A stretch of 62,520 nucleotides of DNA from JAFMKE01 sp964655225. Its GTDB lineage: Bacteria > Bacteroidota > Bacteroidia > Chitinophagales > UBA8649. The translations under genes and the position numbers were made by a program. Below the pieces are notes generated by a model. It did no database searches and was not told where the DNA came from. It was given only the letters and a program-made list of their open reading frames with translations. The stretch spans positions 1-62,520 of the forward strand of contig CAZZMB010000008.1 in NCBI GenBank assembly GCA_964655225.1, in the 5' to 3' direction. Positions 8,137 to 17,377 of this stretch are shown here, in pieces. Within the stretch, counting starts at the first letter, position 1; each line of letters begins with the position of its first letter.

Positions 8137-9327
8137 ATGAATCTACACGAATATCAAGCGAAAGAGTTAATGAAAAAATTTGGCGCCAAAATACAAGAAG
8201 GTATTATGGTAGAAAGCCCTGAAGGAGCTGTCGATGCTGCTAAAAAACTAACCGAAGAGACCGGAACTTCTTGGCATGTAATTAAAGCTCAAGTGCACGC
8301 AGGTGGAAGAGGAAAAGCTGGTGGGGTAAAATTAGCTAAGAACCTAGCCGATGTAAATACAATAGCTAAAGATATTTTAGGTATGACGATAACTAACCGA
8401 CAAACTGGCCCCAATGGCAAACTTGTTCGCAAAGTTCTGATAGCGCAGGATGTATACTATCCTGGGGAGAGTGAAACAAAGGAATTTTACGTCTCTATAC
8501 TCCTCGATAGAAATACGGGTAAGAACGTATTTATATACTCCACAGAAGGAGGTATGGATATTGAAGAGGTTGCAGAAAGCACGCCACATCTTGTACATAA
8601 AGAATTTATTGATCCACAACAAGGATTACAAGGATACCAGCTAAGAAAGATGGCATTTAACTTGGGTCTCTCAGGAGCGGCATTTAAGGATATGACAAAA
8701 TTTCTTAACGCGGTCTATAAAACTTATCTTCAAAGCGATTGCAGTATGGTAGAAATCAATCCCTGTTTAAAAACTTCAGACAATCAAATTATAGCCGTAG
8801 ACGGAAAAATTTCCTTAGATGAAAATGCCTTGTTTCGTCATAAAGATTTAGCAGAAATGCGCGATGTAATGGAGGAAGATCCAACAGAAGTTGAAGCAGC
8901 TGAAGCAGGTCTAAATTATGTGCAACTTGACGGAAATGTTGGCTGCATGGTTAATGGCGCTGGTTTAGCTATGGCCACAATGGATATGATTAAACTTAGT
9001 GGTGGTGAGCCAGCCAACTTTCTAGATGTAGGGGGTACTGCCGATGCCGAAAGAGTAGAAAAAGCATTTAGAATCATTCTAAAAGATAAAAAAGTAAAAG
9101 CAATTTTGGTCAATATTTTTGGTGGAATTGTACGTTGCGACCGCGTCGCGCAAGGTATTGTAGACGCCTATAAATCCATCGGAGATATTCCTGTGCCATT
9201 GATTGTTCGATTGCAAGGAACTAACGCTAAAGAGGGAAAGCAACTCATCGATGATAGTGGCCTAAAAGTTACTCCAGTAATACTTCTAAAGGAAGCTGCA
9301 GAGGCTGTTGCTGAGGTATTAGCATAA
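8137..9327 (+). CDS. sucC: Succinyl-CoA ligase (ADP-forming) beta subunit
   Basis: 396 residues. The protein starts MNLHEYQAKELMKKFG, the usual SucC N-terminus; the in-frame extension upstream overlaps the promoter and is rejected. The ATP-grasp domain carries HAGGRGKAGG (54-63), and the C-terminal ligase domain has NIFGGIVRCDRVAQG. SucC with SucD interconverts succinyl-CoA and succinate with nucleotide phosphorylation in the TCA cycle; the beta subunit binds the nucleotide. sucD is not adjacent: a strong terminator at 9347-9376 ends the transcript, so the alpha subunit must be elsewhere, an arrangement I believe is common in Bacteroidota. Confidence 0.96.
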   Translation: MNLHEYQAKELMKKFGAKIQEGIMVESPEGAVDAAKKLTEETGTSWHVIKAQVHAGGRGKAGGVKLAKNLADVNTIAKDILGMTITNRQTGPNGKLVRKVLIAQDVYYPGESETKEFYVSILLDRNTGKNVFIYSTEGGMDIEEVAESTPHLVHKEFIDPQQGLQGYQLRKMAFNLGLSGAAFKDMTKFLNAVYKTYLQSDCSMVEINPCLKTSDNQIIAVDGKISLDENALFRHKDLAEMRDVMEEDPTEVEAAEAGLNYVQLDGNVGCMVNGAGLAMATMDMIKLSGGEPANFLDVGGTADAERVEKAFRIILKDKKVKAILVNIFGGIVRCDRVAQGIVDAYKSIGDIPVPLIVRLQGTNAKEGKQLIDDSGLKVTPVILLKEAAEAVAEVLA

Positions 9328-9346
9328 AAAAATATTTTTTGACCGT

Positions 9347-9376
9347 AAGAAGGGGCGCAATTATGCGCCCCTTCTT
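9347..9376 (+). terminator. Intrinsic terminator after sucC
   Basis: A perfect 13-bp inverted repeat AAGAAGGGGCGCA / TGCGCCCCTTCTT encloses a 4-nt loop (ATTA), 19 nt after the sucC stop, and is followed by GTTTACTTT. It is one of the strongest hairpins in the window. Confidence 0.85.
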
Positions 9377-9391
9377 GTTTACTTTAATGGT

Positions 9392-9399
9392 TATATTTG
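9392..9399 (+). promoter_or_regulatory. Predicted -7 box for the T9SS protein at 9420
   Basis: TATATTTG matches the TAnnTTTG consensus. It lies after the sucC terminator and 20 nt before the ATG at 9420, which supports starting the gene there. Confidence 0.5.
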
Positions 9400-9419
9400 C
9401 AGAGACTAAATTTAAATCA

Positions 9420-11183
9420 ATGATGAAAAAATTATTAGCGCTTATTTTTTGGGGAACCTTTGCCTTGACAAATAATCAACTAGATGCACAATCTATTAGC
9501 CAAATCAATATACCAGCAGGACCCGTTCTTAGTTGTTCTGGTGCCACGATTACGGTCAATGCTACTCAGTTGTGCATCAATTATTCTTATCAAGCTCCTA
9601 CTCAATCAATAATTGGAAACACCTTGCTGTTAACTTTGAATTGGGCTTCTGCTGGGCCTATCTGTTTGGGTGCGCTGGCCTTTGTTCAAGAACCGTTCAC
9701 CTTCACCTCTCTTCCTCCTGGTGTTAATACCGTGGAAGTAAGAACTTATTTAGATGGTGCGCAACAAAACTTCTCGAGTACAACCATGAACGTCGCTTCT
9801 TGCTGTCCTGCAACACCCTCATTTACTCAAAACCTAACAGCTGCTTGTGTCTCAAATCAAGATACTTTCAATTTCACTAATACCAGTACAGGAAGTATTG
9901 GTCAGAATTGGTTTGTAAATGATATAATACAATCCACTGGCACTGATTTTAGTTACTACCAAGATATACCAGGTGGTTACATGATTAAGCTTGTCGTAAC
10001 CGATGGTTCGTGCTCAGATTCTAGTGAATTGATGGTAAACGTTTTTGCAAATCCAACGCCTAACTTAGGTTTAGATATTGAGTCCTGTGTTAACGGAAGT
10101 GAAGTGTTATCCGTAGCAGCAGGATATGCTGACTATGACTGGAGCTTCTTCGCTAACAATTCCCCTTCAATAATTGTCTCATCGAGCAACACCTATTATG
10201 TTGAAGTTACCGATGTGAACGGATGTAAAGGATCAGATACAACTAATGTCAACTTCAATCCTCTGCCAATTGTGGATCTTGGAAACGATACGACCCTATG
10301 TGCGGGACAAAGCCTTAATCTTAATGCAGGAGATTACTCCATTTTCGATTGGAGCACTGGAGAGTCTAGTCAAATAGTTAATGTTGACGTTGCCGATACA
10401 TTTTCGGTAACAGTAGAAGACATTAATGGATGTGAAGGTAATGACGATATTGTGGTAACTGCTGCAGCAAATCCTATTCTTAATCTAGGTCTCGACCGTG
10501 TTTCTATTTGTGATGGAGATAGCGTGATTTTTGATGCAGGAATTCATTCAAGCTACAATTGGAGTTCAAATGAGTCTTCGCAATCTATCACCGCGTTTAC
10601 AGAAGGTCTATATTCAGTTGTTGTCTCAAATAGTGATAACTGTGAAGCATCAGATGAAGTAATCCTAGAAGTTAACGACTTACCTTTAATAGATTGGCCA
10701 GCAGCTGTTTCTCTGTGCACAGATACTTCTATTACCTTGGATGCTGGTGTATTTACCTCTTATATTTGGTCAGATAATTCTACTGAGCAAACCCTTACCT
10801 TAGACGCAAGCACCTTAAATATTGGAGACAATACCATTACTTTATCAGTCGTAGACTCTAACTCTTGTTCTACCATAGCATCCTTGATACTTACTTTGCT
10901 TGATTGTGATACGATTCAGCCAGGAATTAAGGATAATACACTTGATCCAAATCTAATTTATTATCCAAATCCATGTAATGATTTACTGAACATAGATTTT
11001 AGCTCGCTTAAGCAGAACATTCAACTATCCATTTTTGATTTAAATGGTAGGGGCCAGCTTGAAAAATACTATGAAAATACTGTATTTATTCAAGTGAGTA
11101 TAAACGATTTAAGTCCAGGAATTTATATTGTTCAGCTAACTTCAGCGAACAAGCAGGCTTATTTTAAACTTGTGAAAAAATAA
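9420..11183 (+). CDS. T9SS type A sorting domain secreted repeat protein
   Basis: About 587 residues from ATG 9420 (ATG 9423 is equally possible). Longer in-frame starts overlap the sucC terminator. A signal peptide (KKLLALIFWGTFALTNN, cleavage near LDAQ) precedes an N-terminal region. At least four Ig-like repeats of ~80 residues follow, each with an LG(L/N)D...C...AG...WS...Q pattern (for example LGNDTTLCAGQSLNLNAG and LGLDRVSICDGDSVIFDAG). The tail is a type A T9SS domain: YYPNPCNDLLNIDFSS, then LSIFDLNGRG and SPGIYIVQLTS. Such proteins are exported and anchored to the surface or released. No enzymatic domain was recognised, so it is probably adhesive (inference). Confidence 0.85.
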   Translation: MMKKLLALIFWGTFALTNNQLDAQSISQINIPAGPVLSCSGATITVNATQLCINYSYQAPTQSIIGNTLLLTLNWASAGPICLGALAFVQEPFTFTSLPPGVNTVEVRTYLDGAQQNFSSTTMNVASCCPATPSFTQNLTAACVSNQDTFNFTNTSTGSIGQNWFVNDIIQSTGTDFSYYQDIPGGYMIKLVVTDGSCSDSSELMVNVFANPTPNLGLDIESCVNGSEVLSVAAGYADYDWSFFANNSPSIIVSSSNTYYVEVTDVNGCKGSDTTNVNFNPLPIVDLGNDTTLCAGQSLNLNAGDYSIFDWSTGESSQIVNVDVADTFSVTVEDINGCEGNDDIVVTAAANPILNLGLDRVSICDGDSVIFDAGIHSSYNWSSNESSQSITAFTEGLYSVVVSNSDNCEASDEVILEVNDLPLIDWPAAVSLCTDTSITLDAGVFTSYIWSDNSTEQTLTLDASTLNIGDNTITLSVVDSNSCSTIASLILTLLDCDTIQPGIKDNTLDPNLIYYPNPCNDLLNIDFSSLKQNIQLSIFDLNGRGQLEKYYENTVFIQVSINDLSPGIYIVQLTSANKQAYFKLVKK

Positions 11184-11196
11184 AACACAAATAATA

Positions 11197-11232
11197 CAGT
11201 AAAAAGGGGGATCTTTTTCTCCTCTTTTACTG
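11197..11232. terminator. Hairpin terminator between convergent genes
   Basis: CAGTAAAA (11197-11204) pairs with TTTTACTG (11225-11232), with further G-rich/C-rich pairing inside and T and A tracts in the arms. It sits between the stop of the T9SS protein and the stop of the chromate transporter, overlapping the latter's stop codon, and could act in both directions. Confidence 0.6.
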
Positions 11233-12351
11233 GATCAAACTAAGTAGAAAACCTAAAATAGCACCACCTAAAACAGTTGCGATCGCATTTGATTTTTTAT
11301 AGGCAAAGGTGTAAGCAAAACTCAATACGGCGATCAACATAGTTTGCCAGTTTACTACACTTTCCTTTCCCATAACAAGAAGAACCGCTAACATAATAGC
11401 AACAGCGGACATATTCACGCTATCTAAAAAGTGACTTAACAAACGAGATTGCCTCATTTTACTTACCAAGGGGTTCAGTAGCCAAACAAATAAAAATGAA
11501 GGAAGAAAAATACCCACAGTTGCGCTTATTGCTCCTCCTATGCCCCCAAGCTGGTATCCAATAAAGGTAGCCGTCGATAAGACTGGTCCTGGGGTAAACT
11601 GACCGACTGCAATTGCATCGATCAATTCAACTCTAGTAAGGAGTCCTGTGCCTACAAGTTCAGCATCCAAATAGGCAAACAGCACATATCCACTCCCGTA
11701 TAGAACAGCTCCTACCTTTAGAAAACTTAAAAAGACCTTCCAATTCTCGAGATTAAGAGAAGCCGCATTAAGGCTTATAAAAGGAAACAAGCACATTGCC
11801 TTTTCTTGACCATTTCTTTCTTGGAAATAAAAAAATAAAGCGCCCACTATACCTGCACATAGAAGCGCGAGTATTTCATTGGCACCAAGTAAACTCGCAA
11901 TCAGCACCCCTAATCCCAAAATCCCTAGTTGCCAATTCTTCCATGCTTTCTTACCTAGTTTGAGCACAGCTCCTGCGATAATTGCTAAAACAGCAGGCTT
12001 AATACCCATAATAAATGGCTCAACTTGTGGCAATTGACCGTACTCAACATATAAATAAGCAAAGACTAAAGTAATAGAAACCGCAGGTAAAATAAAGCTA
12101 ATCCCTGCAGCAAATAAGCCTAAAACTCCTGCCCTTTCATAACCGCAATGCATAGTCATTTCTGTAGAATTTGGACCTGGAATTAAATTTGTAGCCCCCA
12201 TTAAATCTAAAAAATGTTCACGACTTAACCACTTGCGTTTTTGGACAATTTCCTTATCCATCATAGCCACATGTGCAGCAGGACCACCAAAGGCAATAAG
12301 CCCCAATTTAAAGAATACTTGAATAACTTCTATTAAGGGTTTTGAATTCAT
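11227..12351 (-). CDS. chrA: Chromate transporter (CHR/ChrA family)
   Basis: 374 residues, highly hydrophobic with about 10-12 membrane segments arranged as two homologous halves. Both halves carry family motifs: FGGPAAHVAMMDKEIV and LIPGPNSTEMTMHCGY in the first, GQFTPGPVLSTATFIGYQLG in the second. The long two-domain form acts as a chromate/sulfate antiporter in characterised members. It is the last gene of a minus-strand run after menC (8-nt gap), so it may simply be co-transcribed with menaquinone genes. The true substrate in this organism is not known. Confidence 0.88.
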   Translation of the reverse strand: MNSKPLIEVIQVFFKLGLIAFGGPAAHVAMMDKEIVQKRKWLSREHFLDLMGATNLIPGPNSTEMTMHCGYERAGVLGLFAAGISFILPAVSITLVFAYLYVEYGQLPQVEPFIMGIKPAVLAIIAGAVLKLGKKAWKNWQLGILGLGVLIASLLGANEILALLCAGIVGALFFYFQERNGQEKAMCLFPFISLNAASLNLENWKVFLSFLKVGAVLYGSGYVLFAYLDAELVGTGLLTRVELIDAIAVGQFTPGPVLSTATFIGYQLGGIGGAISATVGIFLPSFLFVWLLNPLVSKMRQSRLLSHFLDSVNMSAVAIMLAVLLVMGKESVVNWQTMLIAVLSFAYTFAYKKSNAIATVLGGAILGFLLSLIQ

Positions 12352-12359
12352 AGTTAAAA

Positions 12360-13385
12360 TTAACGTCTACTTTTAGTAAACCAAAGTTTTGCATTTATAA
12401 TCTCCAAATGGCTAGAAACATTATTTGTAAATAGTTGTCCTGTGCCAAGTCCCTGATACATTTTTGTATGTTTACTTGCCGTATATTGTGCTATTGCTTC
12501 TAGACCAATATTACTCTCCAAGGCTGAGGTAATCCACCAAGCGATATCCAACTGCTCGGCTAAATTAATCCATTCATCACAAGACTTAAATCCACCAAGT
12601 AAAGCCGGCTTTAGTATGATATAAGCTGGACGAATTTGATGCAATAATCGGCGTTTATCTTCAATATGGCTTAGACCAATCAACTCCTCATCCAATGCAA
12701 TATCCAAAGAAGAATATTTGCATAAATTTGCCATCTCGTCAAACTGTCCCGCGCGAATCGGTTGCTCGATAGAATGTATATCTAAGCTTGATAATCGCTC
12801 AAGTTTATTCATAGCTTCAGCTGGAGAGAATGCTCCATTAGCATCGACACGAAGCTCCAAGTGATCACTAGTATATTTTTGTCTTAAACTTTCTAATAAG
12901 CCGATCTCCTTATTGAAATCTAAAGCTCCAATTTTCAACTTCAGGCATCTAAATCCCTGTGCTAGTTTAGCGGCTATCTGATTGTGCATAAATCCTTCAT
13001 CACCCATCCATATCAATCCATTAATCGGTATTCCAAACTCCCCTGCGGTAAAGCTATTTTCAAAACAAAAAGACGATTGATTGTGCAATTTAAGAAAGAC
13101 CTGATCTAGACCGAATACAATACTAGGATATGCCTTCAATTCCTCATGATAATTTGATGCGAAATCGTCTATTCGATCACAGACATCCTGTAAGGTATCC
13201 TCGTAATCAGCGCTATCGTCAAAGCTCAAACCACGAAACAAGGCAGCCTCCCCTGTAGCAGAACGCAAACCATCAGTAACCGTAATAAAATATGTTGATT
13301 TTGTTCGCAAGACTCCTCTAGAGGTGCCACTTGGCCGCTTAAATTCTAAGAGATATTTTTCAAAGTGAGCCTTCACCTTATCCAA
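12360..13385 (-). CDS. menC: o-Succinylbenzoate synthase (enolase superfamily)
   Basis: 341 residues. Enolase-superfamily active-site elements appear in order: the KxK motif in CLKLKIGALDF, the metal ligands RVDANGAF, SIEQPI and LDEE, and the second catalytic lysine in YIILKPALLGG. MenC dehydrates SHCHC to o-succinylbenzoate in menaquinone synthesis. It overlaps menA by 8 nt (13378-13385), confirming the pathway assignment over other enolase-superfamily roles such as dipeptide epimerase. Confidence 0.9.
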   Translation of the reverse strand: MDKVKAHFEKYLLEFKRPSGTSRGVLRTKSTYFITVTDGLRSATGEAALFRGLSFDDSADYEDTLQDVCDRIDDFASNYHEELKAYPSIVFGLDQVFLKLHNQSSFCFENSFTAGEFGIPINGLIWMGDEGFMHNQIAAKLAQGFRCLKLKIGALDFNKEIGLLESLRQKYTSDHLELRVDANGAFSPAEAMNKLERLSSLDIHSIEQPIRAGQFDEMANLCKYSSLDIALDEELIGLSHIEDKRRLLHQIRPAYIILKPALLGGFKSCDEWINLAEQLDIAWWITSALESNIGLEAIAQYTASKHTKMYQGLGTGQLFTNNVSSHLEIINAKLWFTKSRR

Positions 13386-14277
13386 TTAAAACACTGAGTA
13401 AAAACAAAATAGACAAGCCAAATGTTCCTAAAGCTGTTTTCTTCAAGAATGGGTCAAACTCTGCAGGTTTGTTGATTTTGATCATAGATTTAATCATTTG
13501 GGCAAATAAGGGCATCAAGAGTAAAAAAAGATATTGCTCAAGACGGAATTTTTCAAAAAAGGCAAAAGCAATCAAACTCAAGAAAGCAGATACAACTAAC
13601 AAGTATTGGTATTGCTTAGCACCTTGTAATCCTATCCGCACCGCAAAAGTTCGTTTATTTGTTCTGGCATCATTCTCAATATCACGCATATTGTTAAAAT
13701 TGAGCACAGCTACTGACAAGAAACCAGCACTTACAGCAGGTAAAATCACGGTTATTTCAAGACTCTTGCTGAAAAGGAAAAAACTTCCGATAACACCAAC
13801 CAAACCAAAAAATAAAAAAACAAAAAAATCTCCTAAGCCATAATATCCATAAGGCTTTTCGCCCATCGTATAGCTTATAGCTGCAACAATTGCAGCAATG
13901 CCAATAAGTAGAAAAATTACAAGATAAACCCAATTTTCACGAAATGCTAAGTACAATAAAGCAAGTCCACTTAGCAGTGATAAAAAGGAAAAAAGTACTA
14001 CCGCTTTTAGCATCGACTTTTTTGATATTTCGCCACTAGAAACTGCTCTCGAAGGACCTATTCGCTCTGCATTATCTTTTCCTGAAATTGCATCGCCATA
14101 ATCATTGGCATAATTCGACAAAACTTGCAAGCAAATAGTTGTTAAAACTGCCAAAGTAAAAATTTGCCAAGTAAAAAATCCTTGATGAATGGCTGCAGCT
14201 GTCCCAAACAAAATGCTAGATAATGCTAAGGGTAAGGTTCTCAAACGAGCAGCGGAAATCCAGACCTTTAAATCCAT
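13378..14277 (-). CDS. menA: 1,4-Dihydroxy-2-naphthoate polyprenyltransferase
   Basis: 299 residues, a UbiA-family membrane enzyme with about eight or nine helices. The first Asp-rich motif is NDYGDAISGKDNAERIGPSR, and the second is in NNMRDIENDARTNKRTFAVR. MenA attaches the polyprenyl chain to DHNA to give demethylmenaquinone in the cytoplasmic membrane, and menaquinone is the usual respiratory quinone of Bacteroidota. Adjacent to menC; the stop of kdsB lies 2 nt upstream, so the genes share one minus-strand transcript. Confidence 0.93.
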   Translation of the reverse strand: MDLKVWISAARLRTLPLALSSILFGTAAAIHQGFFTWQIFTLAVLTTICLQVLSNYANDYGDAISGKDNAERIGPSRAVSSGEISKKSMLKAVVLFSFLSLLSGLALLYLAFRENWVYLVIFLLIGIAAIVAAISYTMGEKPYGYYGLGDFFVFLFFGLVGVIGSFFLFSKSLEITVILPAVSAGFLSVAVLNFNNMRDIENDARTNKRTFAVRIGLQGAKQYQYLLVVSAFLSLIAFAFFEKFRLEQYLFLLLMPLFAQMIKSMIKINKPAEFDPFLKKTALGTFGLSILFLLSVLIG

Positions 14278-14279
14278 AT

Positions 14280-15005
14280 TTAGAAATTATGTTGTTTAAT
14301 GATGCCTGCTAAATCTTCTGGTGTATCTACAGAATTACTGTCGTGATTTGTAATACCTAAATGAATATTATATCCATTCTCTAGCCATCGCAACTGTTCC
14401 AAATTTTCAATTCTTTCTAAAGGTGAGCTGGGTAATTTTACAATTTCATTTAAGACCCCTGTGCGATAGGCATACAAACCAATGTGCTTATAATGCAAGG
14501 AAGAAGAAGCCTCCCTGTGAAAGGGAATCGGTGCTCTGGAAAAGTATAAAGCCTTCTTATTTGCATCAAAAACAACCTTCACTACAGTAGCACTCTCCAC
14601 TTCGTTAAGATGCTCAATATGTTTTGCAAGGCTTGCAATTTGCACATCCTTTTGCTTAAAACAGGCGATTAAGGTGTTTAGGTCACTTGGATTGAAAAAG
14701 GGTTCATCTCCTTGAATATTAACTACTATTTTCGGTTGAGTGCTTAAATTACTCACCAATTCAGCACAACGAGAAGTTCCATTTTGATGAGAATCTGCAG
14801 TCATTTTTACTAAACCCCCAAAGCTTTTCACTTCATCTGCAATTTCTTTGTTATCCGTGGCGACATAAACAGCATCCAAAACTTTAGATTTTTCCGCTTG
14901 CTCAAACACTCTACGAATCATAGACTTCCCTCCAATATCCACTAAAGGCTTACCCGGAAACCGAGTTGAAGACATGCGAGCGGGTATGACACCAATTATT
15001 TCCAT
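14280..15005 (-). CDS. kdsB: 3-Deoxy-manno-octulosonate cytidylyltransferase (CMP-KDO synthetase)
   Basis: 241 residues. It begins with the nucleotidyltransferase motif IPARMSSTRFPGKPL and contains VNIQGDEPF plus YFSRAPIPF, all diagnostic of KdsB. The enzyme activates KDO with CTP for lipopolysaccharide core synthesis in the cytoplasm. The ATG overlaps the stop of the nfeD-like gene by one base (15005). The KDO-8-phosphate phosphatase gene (kdsC) is found separately at 48781. Confidence 0.95.
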   Translation of the reverse strand: MEIIGVIPARMSSTRFPGKPLVDIGGKSMIRRVFEQAEKSKVLDAVYVATDNKEIADEVKSFGGLVKMTADSHQNGTSRCAELVSNLSTQPKIVVNIQGDEPFFNPSDLNTLIACFKQKDVQIASLAKHIEHLNEVESATVVKVVFDANKKALYFSRAPIPFHREASSSLHYKHIGLYAYRTGVLNEIVKLPSSPLERIENLEQLRWLENGYNIHLGITNHDSNSVDTPEDLAGIIKQHNF

Positions 15006-16417
15006 TAAGCTCTTACAGCTTTAACAACCAGGTAAGCGCCTTGTTGCTTGATTACTTTAACCCTCGTACCATGCAATAAATACTCTCCATCACTTTGAGC
15101 ATCATATTGTTCATTGTCAATTTCAATTTTTCCCGCTGGACGCAAATCTGCAAGCACAAGGCCCTCTTTGCCTTCAAGTATTTTCTCAGAAAATGCACTG
15201 ATAACAAATCCTTCCTCTTTATGCTGCTCAGTTGCAAGCATAAGCCGCTTAAATAGACCTGTACTGGCCATATTATTGCTCGCAAATATCAATAAGAGGA
15301 CCCCAAAGACCATAACACTAGAAACCATTAAGAAAGCTGCGCCAATTTCCGAAGCAGGGACAAATGTAAAATCAAATCCATCAATATTCTTTAATAAGGC
15401 TAGGGCCAAGCTAACTATGATTGCGGTAATTCCAGCAATACCGGCTACTCCAAATCCTGGAATGAAAAATACTTCTGCGATGATTAAGCCAATACCTGCT
15501 GCGAATAAAACAACTTCCCAGTTTGCTGCAAAACCTTCCAGATAAAGTGGGGCAAAATACAATATTGCTGCAAGTACCGAAGCCGCCAATGGAAACCCTA
15601 TTCCGGGGGATTGTAATTCAAAATATATTCCCCCCAATAAAAGTAAAAGTAGCACACCAGACACTGCTGGTTTAACCAAAAATTGAATGACTTTTTCCGT
15701 ACTTGAAACCTTATGTTTAATAATTGTTGGATTCTCTAGGCCCATTAAATCATATACTTCCTCCAAACTCTCCGCTTTACCCTCACAATATCCATTCTTG
15801 ATTGCATCATCTACAGTAAAGGTTATAATTTCTCCTTCCTTAGTTATACCCTTAATAATCATATTAGGATTCACCATACCTTCTGCAATATCTGGCTCCC
15901 TATCACCAGCCTCTGCTGTGGCGCGCATTTTATTCCGCATGTATGATTGATACTTCTCTTCAGCATAAGAGCCGTCCTCGCGCACTACCGCAGCCGCACC
16001 AATAGTGCTTCCAGTTTGCATATAGATACTGTCGCAGGCAATGGAGATAAGCGCTCCAGCACTAGCTGCGTTATTACGAATAAATACTATTGAAGGAATT
16101 GGACATTGCATCAACTTAGTTCTTATGCTGTCTGCATCCGTTACCAAACCACCATAAGTATTAAGGTCTAAAACCAAATAATCGACATTTTGCTGGATTG
16201 CTTCTTCAATGGCACTTTGCGTTATTCGAGTAGCCCCTGGACCAATCTCATCATGAATTTCAAAAAGATATACCCGTTGATTATCTAATTTTTGCGTTTT
16301 CACACCTTCCGCTTGCTGCAGGGTATCGGTAGAAAATAATGAGTCTGTATTTTGAGCATAAGCAAATACCATGCTCATTAAAATATACGTTAATATTAGA
16401 TAAGGTGGATATTTCAT
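15005..16417 (-). CDS. NfeD-like membrane-bound ClpP-class serine protease
   Basis: 470 residues. A signal peptide (to about FAYAQ, residue 22) is followed by a ClpP/crotonase-fold protease domain. The nucleophile Ser is probably in NNAASAGALISIACD, after the substrate-binding LNTYGGLVTDAD. Four or five membrane helices (about 250-380) and a C-terminal OB-fold NfeD domain (VKVIKQQGAYLVVKAV) follow. The family is membrane-bound, often next to stomatin-like genes, which are absent here. On the minus strand TGAATTTG (16423-16430) lies 5 nt before the ATG and could serve as a near-consensus -7 box for a leaderless message. Confidence 0.88.
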   Translation of the reverse strand: MKYPPYLILTYILMSMVFAYAQNTDSLFSTDTLQQAEGVKTQKLDNQRVYLFEIHDEIGPGATRITQSAIEEAIQQNVDYLVLDLNTYGGLVTDADSIRTKLMQCPIPSIVFIRNNAASAGALISIACDSIYMQTGSTIGAAAVVREDGSYAEEKYQSYMRNKMRATAEAGDREPDIAEGMVNPNMIIKGITKEGEIITFTVDDAIKNGYCEGKAESLEEVYDLMGLENPTIIKHKVSSTEKVIQFLVKPAVSGVLLLLLLGGIYFELQSPGIGFPLAASVLAAILYFAPLYLEGFAANWEVVLFAAGIGLIIAEVFFIPGFGVAGIAGITAIIVSLALALLKNIDGFDFTFVPASEIGAAFLMVSSVMVFGVLLLIFASNNMASTGLFKRLMLATEQHKEEGFVISAFSEKILEGKEGLVLADLRPAGKIEIDNEQYDAQSDGEYLLHGTRVKVIKQQGAYLVVKAVRA

Positions 16418-16485
16418 TTGTGCAAATTCATCATTATGGTACGATATTGGAATATATTTATCAAAAATAAGTAAATCTTGAGTTT

Positions 16486-17364
16486 ATGAAAGCAAAATTG
16501 AGTTTATTATTCGTAGTTTTTTTCTTTTCATCTAGCGCAATTGCACAAATAGGTACAGAAGAAATATCACATAAAGTAGAGCCTGGTCAAACACTTTATT
16601 TTATTTCAAAGAAATACGATTTAAGTATTGATGAATTAAGGAAATCAAATCCGATTATCGAAGATGATTTAATCATTAAACCAGCACAGGTTCTAATCAT
16701 TCCAGTTAAAAACGAGCCCACTAAACTTGATGACAATGCATATAAAATTCATGTTATCCAGACAAAGGAGACTCTTTTCTCTATTTCTCAGATGTATAAT
16801 ATTGAGATAAGTGAGTTGATTCGCTTAAACAATTTAGAAAATGCAAGTATTGATATAGGTCAAGAATTAAAAGTCCAAAAGCTTGATGTAAACAATGCAG
16901 CCATCTATACAAAACCAACAGCGATAACTGGAGAAAGTTCCGAAAAGGAAATTAAAAAAGAAAAGCCAAAGCAGCAAGAGTTGAATGAGGACGTCTTATT
17001 GTACAAACAATTGTTTGATAGCTATGACACTGAGGGTTATCAAATAAACCAAGATAAAGGAATAGGAAATTATCTAGATGGAAGCAGCAGTGGAGCTTAT
17101 CTTGCTATGGTAAACAATGTAAATACAGAGCAAATCATCAAAGTGCGTAACTTGATGAACAATAAGGTAATTTACCTGAAGGTTGTAGGACCTGTTTCAT
17201 CAAAAGATGCAGATAAAAACATTGCTATAAAAATTTCAAAATCTGCAGCTAACGATTTGAATATTATCGAAGATCGATTTTTAGCCGAATGGACCTGGTA
17301 TTCGCGACCTCTTCAAGAAAATGAGCCAGAGATTAAACCCACAACTACATTTGATGATTTTTAG
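16486..17364 (+). CDS. Secreted LysM-repeat protein with RlpA-like C-terminal domain
   Basis: 292 residues. A signal peptide ends near SSAIAQ (residue ~21). Two LysM repeats follow at about residues 27-76 (HKVEPGQTLYFISKKYDLS) and 85-133 (HVIQTKETLFSISQMYNIE). After a charged linker (ESSEKEIKKEKPKQQ), the C-terminal ~100 residues (TEQIIKVRNLMNNKVIYLKV, then KISKSAANDL) resemble the double-psi beta-barrel seen in RlpA-like proteins. LysM domains bind peptidoglycan, so this is probably a periplasmic cell-wall protein. Divergent from the nfeD-like gene. Confidence 0.85.
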   Translation: MKAKLSLLFVVFFFSSSAIAQIGTEEISHKVEPGQTLYFISKKYDLSIDELRKSNPIIEDDLIIKPAQVLIIPVKNEPTKLDDNAYKIHVIQTKETLFSISQMYNIEISELIRLNNLENASIDIGQELKVQKLDVNNAAIYTKPTAITGESSEKEIKKEKPKQQELNEDVLLYKQLFDSYDTEGYQINQDKGIGNYLDGSSSGAYLAMVNNVNTEQIIKVRNLMNNKVIYLKVVGPVSSKDADKNIAIKISKSAANDLNIIEDRFLAEWTWYSRPLQENEPEIKPTTTFDDF

Positions 17365-17377
17365 CTAGTTTCGTTGT

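Noticed and set aside
13469..13843. 124-residue plus-strand open frame antisense to menA
   Set aside because: Lysine-rich low-complexity translation on the opposite strand of a well conserved membrane enzyme.
15114..15545. 143-residue plus-strand open frame antisense to the nfeD-like gene
   Set aside because: Antisense to a clear gene with intact protease and OB-fold motifs; low-complexity translation.
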